From positions 186,001 through 250,000 of the forward strand of contig NZ_BHZC01000001.1 of NCBI RefSeq assembly GCF_003865135.1: a stretch of DNA of 64,000 nucleotides, read 5' to 3'. The position numbers and the translations under genes were made by a program. Shown in pieces: positions 53,953-63,655 of this stretch; positions within the stretch are counted from its first letter, which is position 1; each line of letters starts with the position of its first letter. The stretch is from Streptomyces chrestomyceticus JCM 4735 (GTDB taxonomy: Bacteria; Actinomycetota; Actinomycetes; Streptomycetales; Streptomycetaceae). The notes below the pieces were generated by a model. The model did no database searches, was not told the origin of the DNA, and saw only the letters and a program-made list of their open reading frames with translations.

Positions 53953-56453
53953 ATGACCGCTGTGACGACTTCGCCCTTCGGGTCCGGTGACCCGTTCTCG
54001 GACCTGTTCAACCGCTTCTTCGGCACCAGCCCGGCGGCCTCACCACCGGCGGTCCAGCGGGTGCCCATCGGGCGCCTGCTCAGCGACGCTTCGCAGGAGC
54101 TGCTGGCTACGGCCGGCGGGCGCGCCGCCGAGGACGGGGCCGATCTGGACACCGTGCACCTCCTGTGGGCCGCCACCCAGGTCGACCCCGGCCGCCAGTT
54201 GCTGGCGCAGGCAGGTGCCGATCCCGACGCACTGGCGGATCAGGTGGAGCAGTCGCTGCCTTCCGGTGACGGGGTGGGGGAACCACGGCTGACTCCGGCG
54301 GCGAAGCGGGCCCTGCTCAGGGCCCACGCCAAGTCCCAGGAGGCGGGTGCGTCGTACATCGGGCCCGAGCACATCGTGGCCGCGGTCGTGGAGGACCCCT
54401 CGTCCGGTGCTGCCGGGATGCTGGGCTCGGAGGGCACCGGAGCCCGCCGCGGCCGCAAGGGCACGGGCGGGGCCGGCGGTGGTTCGGCCGGAGGTGGGTC
54501 CAGTGCGACGCCCACGCTGGACGAGTACGGCCGCGACCTCACGGAAGAGGCCCGCGCGGGCGGTTGGATCCGGTGGTAGGGCGGGCCCAGGAGATCGAGC
54601 AGACGGTGGAGATCCTCTCCCGGCGTTCGAAGAACAACCCGGTACTGCTGGGCGACCCGGGGGTCGGCAAGACCGCCATCGTGGAGGGCCTCGCGCAGCG
54701 GGTGGTGTCCGGCGATGTGCCCAAGACCCTGCGGGGCCGACGGGTGGTCGCCTTGGACCTGCCGGGGCTGGTGGCCGGTTCGAAGTACCGGGGAGAGTTC
54801 GAGGAGCGCCTGAAGAAGGTCATCGACGAGGTCACCGAGGCGCAGGAGAGCATCATCCTGTTCATCGACGAGCTCCACACGGTCGTCGGCGCGGGTGGCG
54901 GCGGCGAGGGGTCCATGGACGCGGGGAACATCCTCAAACCCGCCCTGGCGCGCGGCGATCTCAGTCTGGTCGGCGCCACGACGCTGGAGGAGTACCGCAA
55001 GAACATCGAGAAGGACGCCGCGCTCGAACGCCGTTTCCAGCCGGTGATCGTGCCGGAGCCCACGGTCGACGAGACCGTGGAGATTCTTCATGGCCTGCGC
55101 GACTCCTACGAGGCCCATCACGGCGTGCGCTTCACCGATGCGGCGCTGGAGAGCGCGGCGGTCCTCTCCGACCGCTACATCACCGACCGGTTCCTGCCCG
55201 ACAAGGCCATCGACCTGCTGGACCAGGCGGGGGCCCGGGTGGCGTTGCGCGGCGGCAACGACAGCCCCGAGGCGGACGAGGCCCAGGAGGAACTGACCCG
55301 GCTGAACCGGGAGAAGGACGAGGCCGTCCACAACGAGGACTACGACCGGGCCGCCGGGCTCAAGAGACAGATCGACGAGACGCAGGAGAGGCTTTCGGGC
55401 CTGGACGGTGAGCGGGCGCCCGTGGCGGAGGTCACCGAGGAGGACATCGCCGAGGTCGTCTCCCGGCGCACCGGCATCCCGGTCGCCCAACTGACGGCCA
55501 CCGAGCGCGAACGTCTGATCCGGCTGGAGGAGACCCTGCACGCGCGGGTGGTCGGCCAGGACGAGGCGGTCACCGCGGTGGCACAGGCCGTACGGCGGGG
55601 CCGCGCGGGGATGGGCGACCCCGACCGGCCCACCGGCAGCTTCCTCTTCCTCGGGCCCACCGGCGTCGGCAAGACCGAACTCGCCAAGGCCATCGCCGAG
55701 ATCCTCTTCGGCCAGGAGGACCGGCTGATCCGCTTCGACATGAGCGAGTTCCAGGAGCGCCACACCGTCTCCCGCCTCGTCGGCTCCCCTCCCGGGTACG
55801 TGGGCTACGACGAAGCCGGGCAGCTCACCGAGGCGGTCCGGCGCAAGCCGTACAGCGTGCTGCTGTTCGACGAGGTGGAGAAGGCGCACCCGGACGTCTT
55901 CAACCTGCTGCTCCAGGTCCTCGACGACGGCCGGCTGACCGACGCGCAGGGCCGTACGGTCGACTTCCGCCACACGGTCGTGATCATGACCAGCAACCTC
56001 GCCTCGCAGCTCATCCTGAACCACCACGGCGCCGTGGACGAGATCCGCGACGACCTGATGGCCGAGCTGCGCAGCCATTTCCGCCCCGAATTCCTCAACC
56101 GCATCGACGAGGTGGTCGTCTTCCACGCTCTCACCCGGGAAAACCTCGTGCGGATCGTCGACCTGCTGTTGGAGCGCAGTCGCCGCAGGCTGCATGCGCA
56201 GCAGGTCGGTCTCGAAGTGACCGAGGCCGCCAAGGAGTGGCTCGCGGAGCAGGGCTACCAGCCGGAGTTCGGTGCCAGGCCGTTGCGCCGCACCATTCAG
56301 ACGGAGCTCGACAACCGGCTTTCCAACATGTTGCTGGACGGCCAAGTGGGCCCCGGCGACACCGTCACCTGCGACGTGCGGGACGGCCAACTGGAGTGCA
56401 AGGTCACACCCGGCGGTCGGGAGGAAAGCGCCGAGTCGGCCACAACAGGCTGA
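53953..56453 (+). pseudogene. Clp-type AAA+ unfoldase/disaggregase, frameshifted as read
   Basis: N-terminal part from ATG 53953: MTAVTTSPFGSGDP, a double Clp_N domain ([36 protein letters not shown]) and a Gly-rich linker. The rest, from TTG 54564, has Walker A GDPGVGKT, Walker B ILFIDE, a short ClpC/UVR-like middle linker ([18 protein letters not shown]), then GPTGVGKT and VLLFDE. The frames join if one C is missing near 54558-54561, giving 833 residues with no other defect. It has the short ClpC-type linker but lacks the ClpP-binding LGF loop, and it lacks the long ClpB coiled coil, so it is neither a typical ClpB nor ClpC. A hairpin terminator follows at 56530. Confidence 0.87.
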
Positions 56454-56529
56454 CCACGGCCGGCTCGTGCCGGTCGAGGCCCGTGTGGGCCGCCGCCACC
56501 GGCCACTGGCTGCCCAGCGTTCGTAACAC

Positions 56530-56559
56530 CTTGCCCCGGGCCCCATCGCCCGGGGCAAG
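56530..56559 (+). terminator. GC-rich hairpin terminator after the Clp-type gene
   Basis: Perfect 12-bp stem (CTTGCCCCGGGC and GCCCGGGGCAAG) with a 6-base loop, 76 bases after the stop codon. Confidence 0.75.
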
Positions 56560-56923
56560 TGGTGTGCGGTTCGGTCCGTCACGGTGCGGAGCATGTCGTC
56601 GGACAGGTCTTCGGTCATGCCGAAGCCCGTGATCCTGACGGCCTCGCTTCCGGCTCCCTTCAGAGGAGCCGCACTCCGCTGACAAGCTTGATGGACCCGG
56701 GCGTCGTACGGGCCGGTGTCAGCCCGTTGTCGGATCGAGAGTACGGCGGGCTGCTGCGCGTACCGTCTCCGTGTGAGCGGCACTCAGGGGCGCTGACGTA
56801 CGTGAACAACAACTGACTGCCGGTCACCAGAGCGACCTACCGCGAAATGTGCGCGACGGCGGGTCGGTCGTAGTACTCCTTGGGAGTTACAGGAAGCCAG
56901 TTGCTATCACCGGGAGTCTTTCG

Positions 56924-57271
56924 ATGGCCGTTCGCCGTGTCGTACCCAACGTCCAGTCAGTGGCTGTGCAGGAGAGCCGGGACTTCTACGGCCTGCTCGG
57001 ATTCGAGGAGGTCATGAACCACGGCTGGATCATGACACTCGCTTCCCCTGCCGCCCCTGCCGCGCAGGTCAGCTTCATGGCCGAGGACAAGACCGCGCCT
57101 GTCACCCCGGACATGAGCGTGGAGGTCGATGACGTGGACGCGGCCTATGCGCTGATGCGGGAGCGCGGAGCGGAGATCGTGCATCCCTTGCAGGACGAGG
57201 AGTGGGGGGTGCGGCGGTTCTTCGTACGCGATCCCAACGGCCGGGTGGTGAATGTGCTGGGCCACCGCTGA
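56924..57271 (+). CDS. VOC (glyoxalase/bleomycin-resistance-like) family protein
   Basis: A 115-residue vicinal-oxygen-chelate fold protein. The pattern SRDFYGLLGFEEVMNHGWIM, then DVDAAYALMRERGAEIV, and RFFVRDPNGRVVNVLGH, with the family-typical DPNG. Small members are often metal-binding with unknown substrates. ATG at 56924 is 8 bases after GGGAG. An ACTCC-TTG-GGAGT palindrome at 56875-56887 lies in its leader and could be a regulator site. Confidence 0.85.
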   Translation: MAVRRVVPNVQSVAVQESRDFYGLLGFEEVMNHGWIMTLASPAAPAAQVSFMAEDKTAPVTPDMSVEVDDVDAAYALMRERGAEIVHPLQDEEWGVRRFFVRDPNGRVVNVLGHR

Positions 57272-57436
57272 CTGCCCCTCGGGGGCGTCGCGCTCAGTAC
57301 GGAGTCACGTTCAGCACGAAGCCGGATTCAGCGCCCGTGTCATTCGTGGCCCATCGGCACCCCGGGCCACAGCACACCCCGAGAGCCCTGTATGACTTAT
57401 CCCTACCTAACGTAGTTCAACGGGGAAGGACCCACG

Positions 57437-58300
57437 ATGCCCGCCATGCCCGCCATACCCACCCCCAGCAGACGCACCCTGCTGGCCGCCGCGACAGCCA
57501 CCGCCGCGGCGCCCTTCCTCACCGGGCTGGCCACGCAGAACGCCTTCGCCGCGCCGGCCGCCGCGAGCAAGGACAACTGGCTGACCAACACCGCCCTGTA
57601 CGCGGACCCCACGGTCGTCGAGGGCACGGACTACGCCCGCCGCTACCGTCGGCACGCGATGTTCGACGACGACCGCGGCCGGCGCCACGACTTCGCCCGG
57701 TCGGTGATCCTCGCCCCGCACGGCGGCGGCATCGAGACCGGCACCACCGAGCTGTGCCTCGCCATCGCCGGGTACCGCCCCAAGGACCTCGCGCCCACCC
57801 CGGCCCAGGGCCCGGTGTACGACTACTGGATGTTCGAAGGCATCCGCAAGAAGGACAACGGCGAGCTCCACGTCACCGCCACCAACTGCGACGACCACAT
57901 CGCCCGCTCGCTGTGCGCCGGGAGCCTGAACGCCCTGAGCCTGCACGGCTGCAAGCCCGAACAGGCCGGACTGCCGGCCGGCACCCCGGCCGTCCTCGTC
58001 GGGGGCCGCAACGCCACGCTGCGGTCGTACCTGATCGCCGAGTTCAAGGCGGTGGGTATCCGCGCCCAGGACGCCACCGGCATCCCCGCCCTCGCAGGCA
58101 CCGACCCGGACAACATCGCCAACCGTACGATGCTCGGCGAGGGCGCCCAACTGGAGATCACCACGTCCTTGCGCGCGTCGATGTTCCAGGACAACTCCGC
58201 CACCGGACGCCAGGAGCAGCAGACGGACACCTTCCGGAACTTCGTCGGCGCCGCCCGCGCCGCTCTCCAGCGTCTGGAAGCGGGCCAGAAGATTCTCTGA
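57437..58300 (+). CDS. Secreted poly-gamma-glutamate hydrolase family protein
   Basis: A 287-residue protein of the phage/bacterial PGA hydrolase family (PF05908), a zinc amidohydrolase that cleaves poly-gamma-glutamate capsules. A twin-arginine-type signal (PTPSRRTLLAAATATAAA) precedes an Ala-rich cleavage region, so export is likely by Tat. APHGGGIETGTTEL carries His and Glu metal ligands, and ALSLHG a third. ATG at 57437 is preceded by GGGAAGGA. It could degrade a competitor's capsule. It converges on the eCIS-core gene, 14 bases away. Confidence 0.88.
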   Translation: MPAMPAIPTPSRRTLLAAATATAAAPFLTGLATQNAFAAPAAASKDNWLTNTALYADPTVVEGTDYARRYRRHAMFDDDRGRRHDFARSVILAPHGGGIETGTTELCLAIAGYRPKDLAPTPAQGPVYDYWMFEGIRKKDNGELHVTATNCDDHIARSLCAGSLNALSLHGCKPEQAGLPAGTPAVLVGGRNATLRSYLIAEFKAVGIRAQDATGIPALAGTDPDNIANRTMLGEGAQLEITTSLRASMFQDNSATGRQEQQTDTFRNFVGAARAALQRLEAGQKIL

Positions 58301-58314
58301 TTCCTGTACGCGAT

Positions 58315-59893
58315 CTAGCTACGGCCGGCCCACCCCCTACTCCCCCACCACGCCTCCTCCCACTCCGACTCCGAATCCTCCGGACGGTGCTCGGCGCTCG
58401 ACAGACGGGGCGCCCCGGACGCCCGCTCCTGCTCCGCGGCCGCCTCCGTCTGCTCCAGGATCCGGCCGCGGAACTCGTAGCCGCGAGGCGCCGCGGCGGC
58501 CGCCACCTGCTGGAGTGCGGGGCCGGTCAGCCAGTCGGGCGCCCGCCGGCGGAACATCTCGTGGTGCGAACCGGACGCCACCACGCGGTACCCGTACTCC
58601 GCACCGAACGTGGCATTGGCCGCGCCGAACGCCATCGCACAGGCGCCGCACGCCTTCTTGACGCCGCCCATCGACACACCCTTGACCTTGCCCTCGCCCA
58701 GCGGCCACGGGTTCTTCCGCCAGTACGCGATCTGCTCGCCGAGCAGCGTCATCTCACCGTGTACGGAAGCTTCCTTCTTGTCGTGCACGGGGCCGCCGTT
58801 CCAGGTGCCCCGCGACGACCGCAGCGCCTTCGTGGTGACCCCGAGGTCCGTATCGTCCCGGTGCGCCGCCTCGTAGTCCCCGGAGCGCGCCGCCCGCAAC
58901 TTGATCTGATCCTTGCGGCGGCGCGGGTCGTCCGACAGCGGCGCGGCCGGGTTCATCGCGGCGTCCACCGAAGCGAGCCCGTCGTCTGTTTCGTCTCGGA
59001 CAGCTTCTTCTGTCCCGAGTTGGAGGAGTACCGCAGCCCTTCGTCCGGGACATGCGTGACCGCCACGTGCGGCGTCTTCCAGGCGTTCGGTGCGTGGGCC
59101 TCCCGCGCCAGTCGGTCCTGCATCCGCAGGTTCGCCGACCTGGTGCCCTCCTTGCTCGGCTTCACCTGCTGGTAGCGCGGCCCGTCGTACTCCTCGTGGT
59201 CCTTACGGTCCCTCTCGTCCGCCGCCCGCTGCACCTGTGGCGTCTCGACCCCGGTCGGCGCCTGTGGCCCGGGCGCCGTCTCGACCACCGGCGGGGCCTG
59301 CGCCATGACCCGGGTCGCGTTCTCCTCGGCGTCGCGCTCGAAACGGTCGCCGGGGTCCGACATCCGGAGCCCTGTGCCATTGTCGGTGCCTGCCACCGGG
59401 CCCTGCCGCTGCTGGATCACATGCGTCAGCTCGTGCGCCAGGGTGTGCTTGTCGCCGCCCCCCTCACCGAGGACGACATGGTTGCCCGAGGTGTACGCAC
59501 GCGCCCCGATCTCCCCGGCCGAACGCCGCGCCGCCGCGTCCCGGTGCACCCGTACACCGGAGAAGTCGACGCCGAGCCGGGCTTCCATCCCCTGCCGCAG
59601 CGAGCCCTCCAGCGGACTGCCCGCCCCCGCAGCACCTCGTGGACGGCCGACCGCTGCACCGTGTCCTGACGTTCCTCATGGTGACCGCACCCGGGCCCGT
59701 GCGTGTGACGCTCCTGCTCCATCGCCCGGAGCACGGCGGCGTTGCCCACGGCACGCTGCAACGCCAGCAGCGCCGCGGCCCCGGAACCGGCGGCGGCCGG
59801 CGTGCCGGGCAGCGGTCCGGCGCTCTGTGGGCGCCGGACCGGGGACGGCCGACGCCTCTCCGCCGACGACCGCTCCGGCTCGTGTGCGTGCAT
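58315..59893 (-). pseudogene. eCIS-core (DUF4157) protein with deaminase-like C-terminal toxin domain, frameshifted as read
   Basis: The N-terminus MHAHEPERSSAE leads into a GNAAVLR stretch and an eCIS-core (DUF4157) domain with GVDFSGVRVHRD, ARAYTSGNHVVLG and AHELTHVIQQ, an HExxH site. The C-terminal part has VHGEMTLLGEQIAYW (H379 and E381) and KKACGACAMAFGA (C416 and C419), the His-x-Glu and Cys-x-x-Cys ligands of a zinc cytidine-deaminase fold. Two one-base gaps split it: at the five C of 59624-59628 and the three T of 58989-58991 (plus strand). Restoring both gives 526 residues with no other break. DUF4157 proteins are linked to extracellular contractile injection systems. ATG at 59893 has TGAGGAAC upstream. 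Confidence 0.78.
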
Positions 59894-60197
59894 GGCGTTC
59901 CTCATTCCGTACGACTCGCCGCCTCCGCCGGGCACGATGCCATGCCCCGTGCCTGGCGGGAAGGGACGGAAGGGCAGCCCCGAGGGCAGGTCTTCGGGCG
60001 AGTCTATGAGCTGGTCTACGGGCAGCCCCGGACGTCATCTGCGGCAATCGGAGGATTGTTGACGGGTCAGAGTGGCCTCCGGATCGACGGCGCTGACGAG
60101 GACCGGCGTGTCTTTGAAGGCGCGGCGGGAGGCGGGGCCGCCTCCCGCCGCGGCAACAGCACCTGGACCAGACCTCTGCTCTACCTCTGCCCGCCGC
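59894..60197. other. Intergenic region between eCIS-core and enolase genes
   Basis: No gene. It holds the enolase terminator (60121-60152) and, presumably, the promoter of the eCIS-core gene, which I could not place. Confidence 0.4.
60121..60152 (-). terminator. Strong GC-rich hairpin after the enolase gene
   Basis: 15 complementary bases on each side (CGCGGCGGGAGGCGG and CCGCCTCCCGCCGCG); with the inner pair opened this is a 14-bp stem with a 4-base loop. It lies 45 bases beyond the enolase stop. Confidence 0.8.
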
Positions 60198-61505
60198 TCA
60201 CGCCCGACGCAGCGCGGAGCGGCCCGCGAAGCGCGCCGAGTCGCCCAACGCCTCCTCGATGCGGACCAGTTGGTTGTACTTCGCCGTACGGTCGGAGCGC
60301 GAGAGCGAGCCGGTCTTGATCTGACCGCAGCCGGTCGCCACCGCCAGGTCCGCGATGGTGGTGTCCTCCGTCTCGCCCGAGCGGTGCGACATGACAGCCG
60401 TCCAGCCCGCCTGGTGGGCCGTGGTCACCGCGGACAGCGCCTCGGTCAGGGTGCCGATCTGGTTGACCTTGACCAGGATCGAGTTGCCGGCACCGGTGCG
60501 GATGCCCTCGCGCAGCAGCGTCTCGTTGGTGCAGAACACGTCGTCGCCGGTGAGCTGACAGCGGTCGCCGACGCGGGCGGTCAGCTCTCGCCAGCCGTCC
60601 AGGTCGTTCTCCGCCATCGGGTCCTCGATGGAGACGACCGGGTAGGCGTCGATGAGCTTGGCCAGGTAGTCGACCTGCTCGGAGGGGGTACGGCGCACCC
60701 CTTCACCCGCGTAGTCGTACACCCCGTCGCGGAAGAACTCCGACGACGCCGGGTCCATGATCAGGCCGATGTCCGTGCCGGGCCGGTAGCCGGTGCGCTC
60801 GACGGCGGCCATTACGAAGTCGAGCGCCTCCTCGGCGGTACGCAGCGCGGGCGCGAAGCCGCCCTCGTCGCCGACGCCCGTGGAGTGCCCGGCGGCCAGC
60901 AGATCGCGGCGCAGGGTGTGGAAGATCTCGCTGCCCATGCGGACGGCTTCGGCGAAGGTGTCCGCGCCCATCGGAGCGATCATGAACTCCTGGAAGTCCA
61001 GCGGGTTGTCGGCGTGGGCACCGCCGTTGACGATGTTCATCATCGGCAGCGGCAGGAGGCGGGCGTCGGCGCCGCCGAGGTACCGGTAGAGGGGCTGGCG
61101 GTGGGCCGCCGCCGCGGCCTTGGCGGTGGCCAGGGAGACGCCGAGTATCGCGTTGGCGCCGAGCCGGGACTTCGTGGCCGTGCCGTCGAGGGCGACCAGC
61201 GCGGCGTCGAGACCCGCCTGGTCCGCCGCGTCCCGGCCGCGTACGGATGCCGCGATCTCCCCGTTGACGTGGGCCACCGCGCGGTCGACGCCCTTGCCGT
61301 GCCAGCGCGCGGAGTCCCCGTCGCGCAGTTCCACGGCCTCCCGGGCACCGGTGGAGGCGCCGGAGGGGACGGCCGCGCGCCCCAGAGACCCGTCCGTCAG
61401 CACGACGTCGACCTCGACCGTGGGGTTGCCCCGGCTGTCGATGATCCGGCGCGCGGCGACCGTCTCGATGGCGGCGTTGACGCGTCCGGCTGCTTTCGCG
61501 GACAT
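60198..61505 (-). CDS. eno: Enolase (phosphopyruvate hydratase)
   Basis: Converts 2-phosphoglycerate to phosphoenolpyruvate in glycolysis. The 435-residue protein has all expected parts: [56 protein letters not shown] (catalytic Glu), [14 protein letters not shown] (Mg ligand), [19 protein letters not shown] (catalytic Lys) and [12 protein letters not shown] at 61505 is used; the frame opens at 61583. Streptomycetes often have more than one enolase, and this one stands beside a divergent MarR regulator with an unusual periodic array between, so it may be the regulated copy rather than the housekeeping one. Confidence 0.97.
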   Translation of the reverse strand: MSAKAAGRVNAAIETVAARRIIDSRGNPTVEVDVVLTDGSLGRAAVPSGASTGAREAVELRDGDSARWHGKGVDRAVAHVNGEIAASVRGRDAADQAGLDAALVALDGTATKSRLGANAILGVSLATAKAAAAAHRQPLYRYLGGADARLLPLPMMNIVNGGAHADNPLDFQEFMIAPMGADTFAEAVRMGSEIFHTLRRDLLAAGHSTGVGDEGGFAPALRTAEEALDFVMAAVERTGYRPGTDIGLIMDPASSEFFRDGVYDYAGEGVRRTPSEQVDYLAKLIDAYPVVSIEDPMAENDLDGWRELTARVGDRCQLTGDDVFCTNETLLREGIRTGAGNSILVKVNQIGTLTEALSAVTTAHQAGWTAVMSHRSGETEDTTIADLAVATGCGQIKTGSLSRSDRTAKYNQLVRIEEALGDSARFAGRSALRRA

Positions 61506-61579
61506 GGGAGGTCCTTCCCGTTGTCGTGTGCCGTGGCCCCGGCTGCGACAGCGTTGGCGCTGAGCCCGACGAGGCAAAA

Positions 61580-61709
61580 CCATACAGCAATGCTGCTCAG
61601 TTTGGCTGACCAGTTTAACTGCTCAGTTTTGCTGTGCAGTATTGCTGTACAGTGCTGCCGCACAGCGCTCCTGCGCAGGTCAGGTGCGCATCTCTGCTGA
61701 CCAGCGGGG
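61580..61709. repeat. Ten-unit 13-bp periodic array between enolase and MarR genes
   Basis: Ten consecutive 13-base units from 61580 to 61709, consensus CTGNNCAGTTTTG. CTG-N2-CAG, itself a palindrome, is exact and in phase at 61593, 61606, 61619, 61632, 61645, 61671 and 61697; units at 61580, 61658 and 61684 are degenerate. The array ends 11 bases before the MarR start and begins 75 bases from the enolase start. Confidence 0.8.
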
Positions 61710-61720
61710 TAAAGTGCCCT

Positions 61721-62143
61721 ATGCCCACCCCGGAAGCCGCCGCCGTCGCCGCCGAACTGCGTACCGCGATGAGCAAGCTCACCCGACGCGTCAAACACGA
61801 GGACCGCATCCCCCTCGGGCAGATCGCCGTGCTCGGCACCCTCGACCGCGAGGGCGCCATGACCACCAGCGATCTCGCCGCCGATCAGCGCGTCCGCCCT
61901 CAGTCGATGGCCCGGGCGGTCGGGCTGCTCATGGAACAGAACCTGATCACGCGCCGGGCGCACCCCACGGACGGCCGCAAGTCACTGGTCGAACTGTCGG
62001 ACGAGGGCCGGGCCGCACTCGAAGCGGAACGCGGCCGCAGGGCAGGCTGGCTCGCGCAGGCCATCGAGGCCGAACTCACGGATGAGGAGCGGGCGTTGCT
62101 GGCACGCAGCGCCGCGCTGCTGGAGCGGCTCGCCGCACGCTAG
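61721..62143 (+). CDS. MarR family regulator
   Basis: A 140-residue winged-helix regulator. The recognition region is LAADQRVRPQSMARAVGLLM and the wing is RRAHPTDGRKS; the terminal helices form a dimer interface. ATG at 61721; the ribosome site is weak (GGGG at 61706-61709). The frame opens at 61634, inside the array. It is divergent from enolase, and the periodic array is the natural candidate for its binding region. A ligand is not predictable. Confidence 0.92.
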   Translation: MPTPEAAAVAAELRTAMSKLTRRVKHEDRIPLGQIAVLGTLDREGAMTTSDLAADQRVRPQSMARAVGLLMEQNLITRRAHPTDGRKSLVELSDEGRAALEAERGRRAGWLAQAIEAELTDEERALLARSAALLERLAAR

Positions 62144-62598
62144 ACAAGCCATTCCCATGTGATCAGCGATTGCGTGCCTGACGGGATCGGCGCGCCTCGC
62201 CGCCGGCTCTGCGCGTGGGCGCGGGGGCGGGTGCGTGGGGAGGGTGGCAACTCTCGGCCATACCCGTACGTACCTCCGCACGACAACCGTCGCATGACCT
62301 ACGGTACTGCCCCAAGCGTCCCCTGGAAGCCCACGGGCAGCATGCCTCACTCGGCCGCCACCGGGCGCACACTCCTCCTCATTCGCGCGCTTCTTCCGAT
62401 CCGAGCCATGCGAACCGTTCGAGATCCGAGCCGTCCGAGCCAGTCGTGATCCGAGCCACTCTCCGGAGCCGCCGCGCGACAGCCGACCGGCTGCCTGGCT
62501 GCCTGGCTGCCTTGACTATCCGGCCGCCCGGCCGCCTGGCCGCGACGCCTCGTGTGCGCTGCCGGTCCTCCGCAGCGTGGAGCAGAAAGGGAACCGGA
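62144..62598 (+). other. Repeat-rich leader of the AraC gene
   Basis: No gene. GATCCGAGCC occurs at 62398-62407, 62423-62432 and 62448-62457, exactly 25 bases apart. Further on, CTGCCTGG is repeated every 8 bases around 62490-62510, followed by GGCCGCC-type repeats. This is far more repeat structure than the other intergenic regions here, except the enolase array. Confidence 0.6.
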
Positions 62599-63495
62599 AT
62601 GCAGCAGGTAAGTCGTCCGACGCGGTCCTGCGACGTGGTCGAGGGCTGTCCGGACCCCCGATTACGCCCGGGAGTACTGGGCTATCGGGGGTTCGCCATC
62701 TCACTGGACCGGCCCCGCGAGCGACTGGAGATCCCGGCCGGTGTGGTCACTCTCGTACTCGGCTTCGGCAGCACCCTGCACATTCGGGACGCCACCCGCA
62801 GGCCGAGGTGCACCGGTACGGGCAGGCCGGAAATGTTCACCTCGCTGCTCGCCGGGCTGTCGACCCGGGCGCGCGTCGGTATGCACGACGGCGAGCTGTC
62901 CGGGGTGGAGGTGCTGCTCGAACCCTGGGCCGCGTACTCCCTCTTCGGCGTCGCCATGCACGAACTGGTCGACACCCTTCTCCCGCCGGACGCGGTACTC
63001 GGCCCGCAGGTCGACGACCTGATCGCGGCCCTCGTCGCCTCGCCGGACTGGCCCGAGCGTTTCGCCCTGCTCGACTCGGTCCTGGCCTGCCGAGCCGCCC
63101 TCGGGCCGGCGAGTTCGCCCCGGCTGGTGTGGGCCTGGCGCGAGCTGCGGCGTACCGGCGGCATGGTGCCCATCCACGCGCTGGCCGAGCAGAGCGGCTG
63201 GTGCTGGCGCCAGTTGGACAGCCGTTTCCGGCAACAGATCGGCCTGACGCCGAAGCAGGCGGCCCGCGTCCTGCGGCTGCGGCGGGCCCTGGGGCTCCTC
63301 GCCCAGGGCCGGCGGCCGGCCCGCACCGCCGCGATGTGCGGTTTCAGCGACCAGGCCCACCTGAGCCGGGAGATCAAGACGATGACCGGCCGCACACCGC
63401 GCGAATTCCTCGCCGCGCGGTGTGCCTCGGCCGCCCGCCCGATGTCCGGTGACCGGATTTCCGGGGAGGTCACCTCCCTCGTCCTCAGAAGCTGA
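62599..63495 (+). CDS. AraC family regulator
   Basis: A 298-residue regulator. An N-terminal sensor-like domain (residues 1-150, DUF6597-like) contains GYRGFAISLDRPRERLEIPA. The two-helix C-terminal AraC domain has LAEQSGWCWRQLDSRFRQQI, then CGFSDQAHLSREIKTMTGR and TPREFLAARC. ATG at 62599 has AAGGG 8 bases upstream; the frame opens at 62215. Three 25-bp repeats upstream are candidate sites. It precedes the cysteine-rich peptide gene by 160 bases and may control it. Confidence 0.9.
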   Translation: MQQVSRPTRSCDVVEGCPDPRLRPGVLGYRGFAISLDRPRERLEIPAGVVTLVLGFGSTLHIRDATRRPRCTGTGRPEMFTSLLAGLSTRARVGMHDGELSGVEVLLEPWAAYSLFGVAMHELVDTLLPPDAVLGPQVDDLIAALVASPDWPERFALLDSVLACRAALGPASSPRLVWAWRELRRTGGMVPIHALAEQSGWCWRQLDSRFRQQIGLTPKQAARVLRLRRALGLLAQGRRPARTAAMCGFSDQAHLSREIKTMTGRTPREFLAARCASAARPMSGDRISGEVTSLVLRS

Positions 63496-63655
63496 CCGTC
63501 GCGGCTCCAGCCCCTGGCTGCCGTCGCGGGCCCGGGGAAGGTGCGAATTTCTTCAAGACCGGGGGATCGCCCAGGCAGCAGTGTGGCCTCCGCAACCGTT
63601 TGGACAGTTCGCACCATCCGCAATGTCCCCAACGTTCGCAACGAAGGAGGTGGCG

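Noticed and set aside
62398..62457. CRISPR-like repeats
   Set aside because: Only three 10-base copies without spacers of normal size and no cas genes; more like regulator sites.
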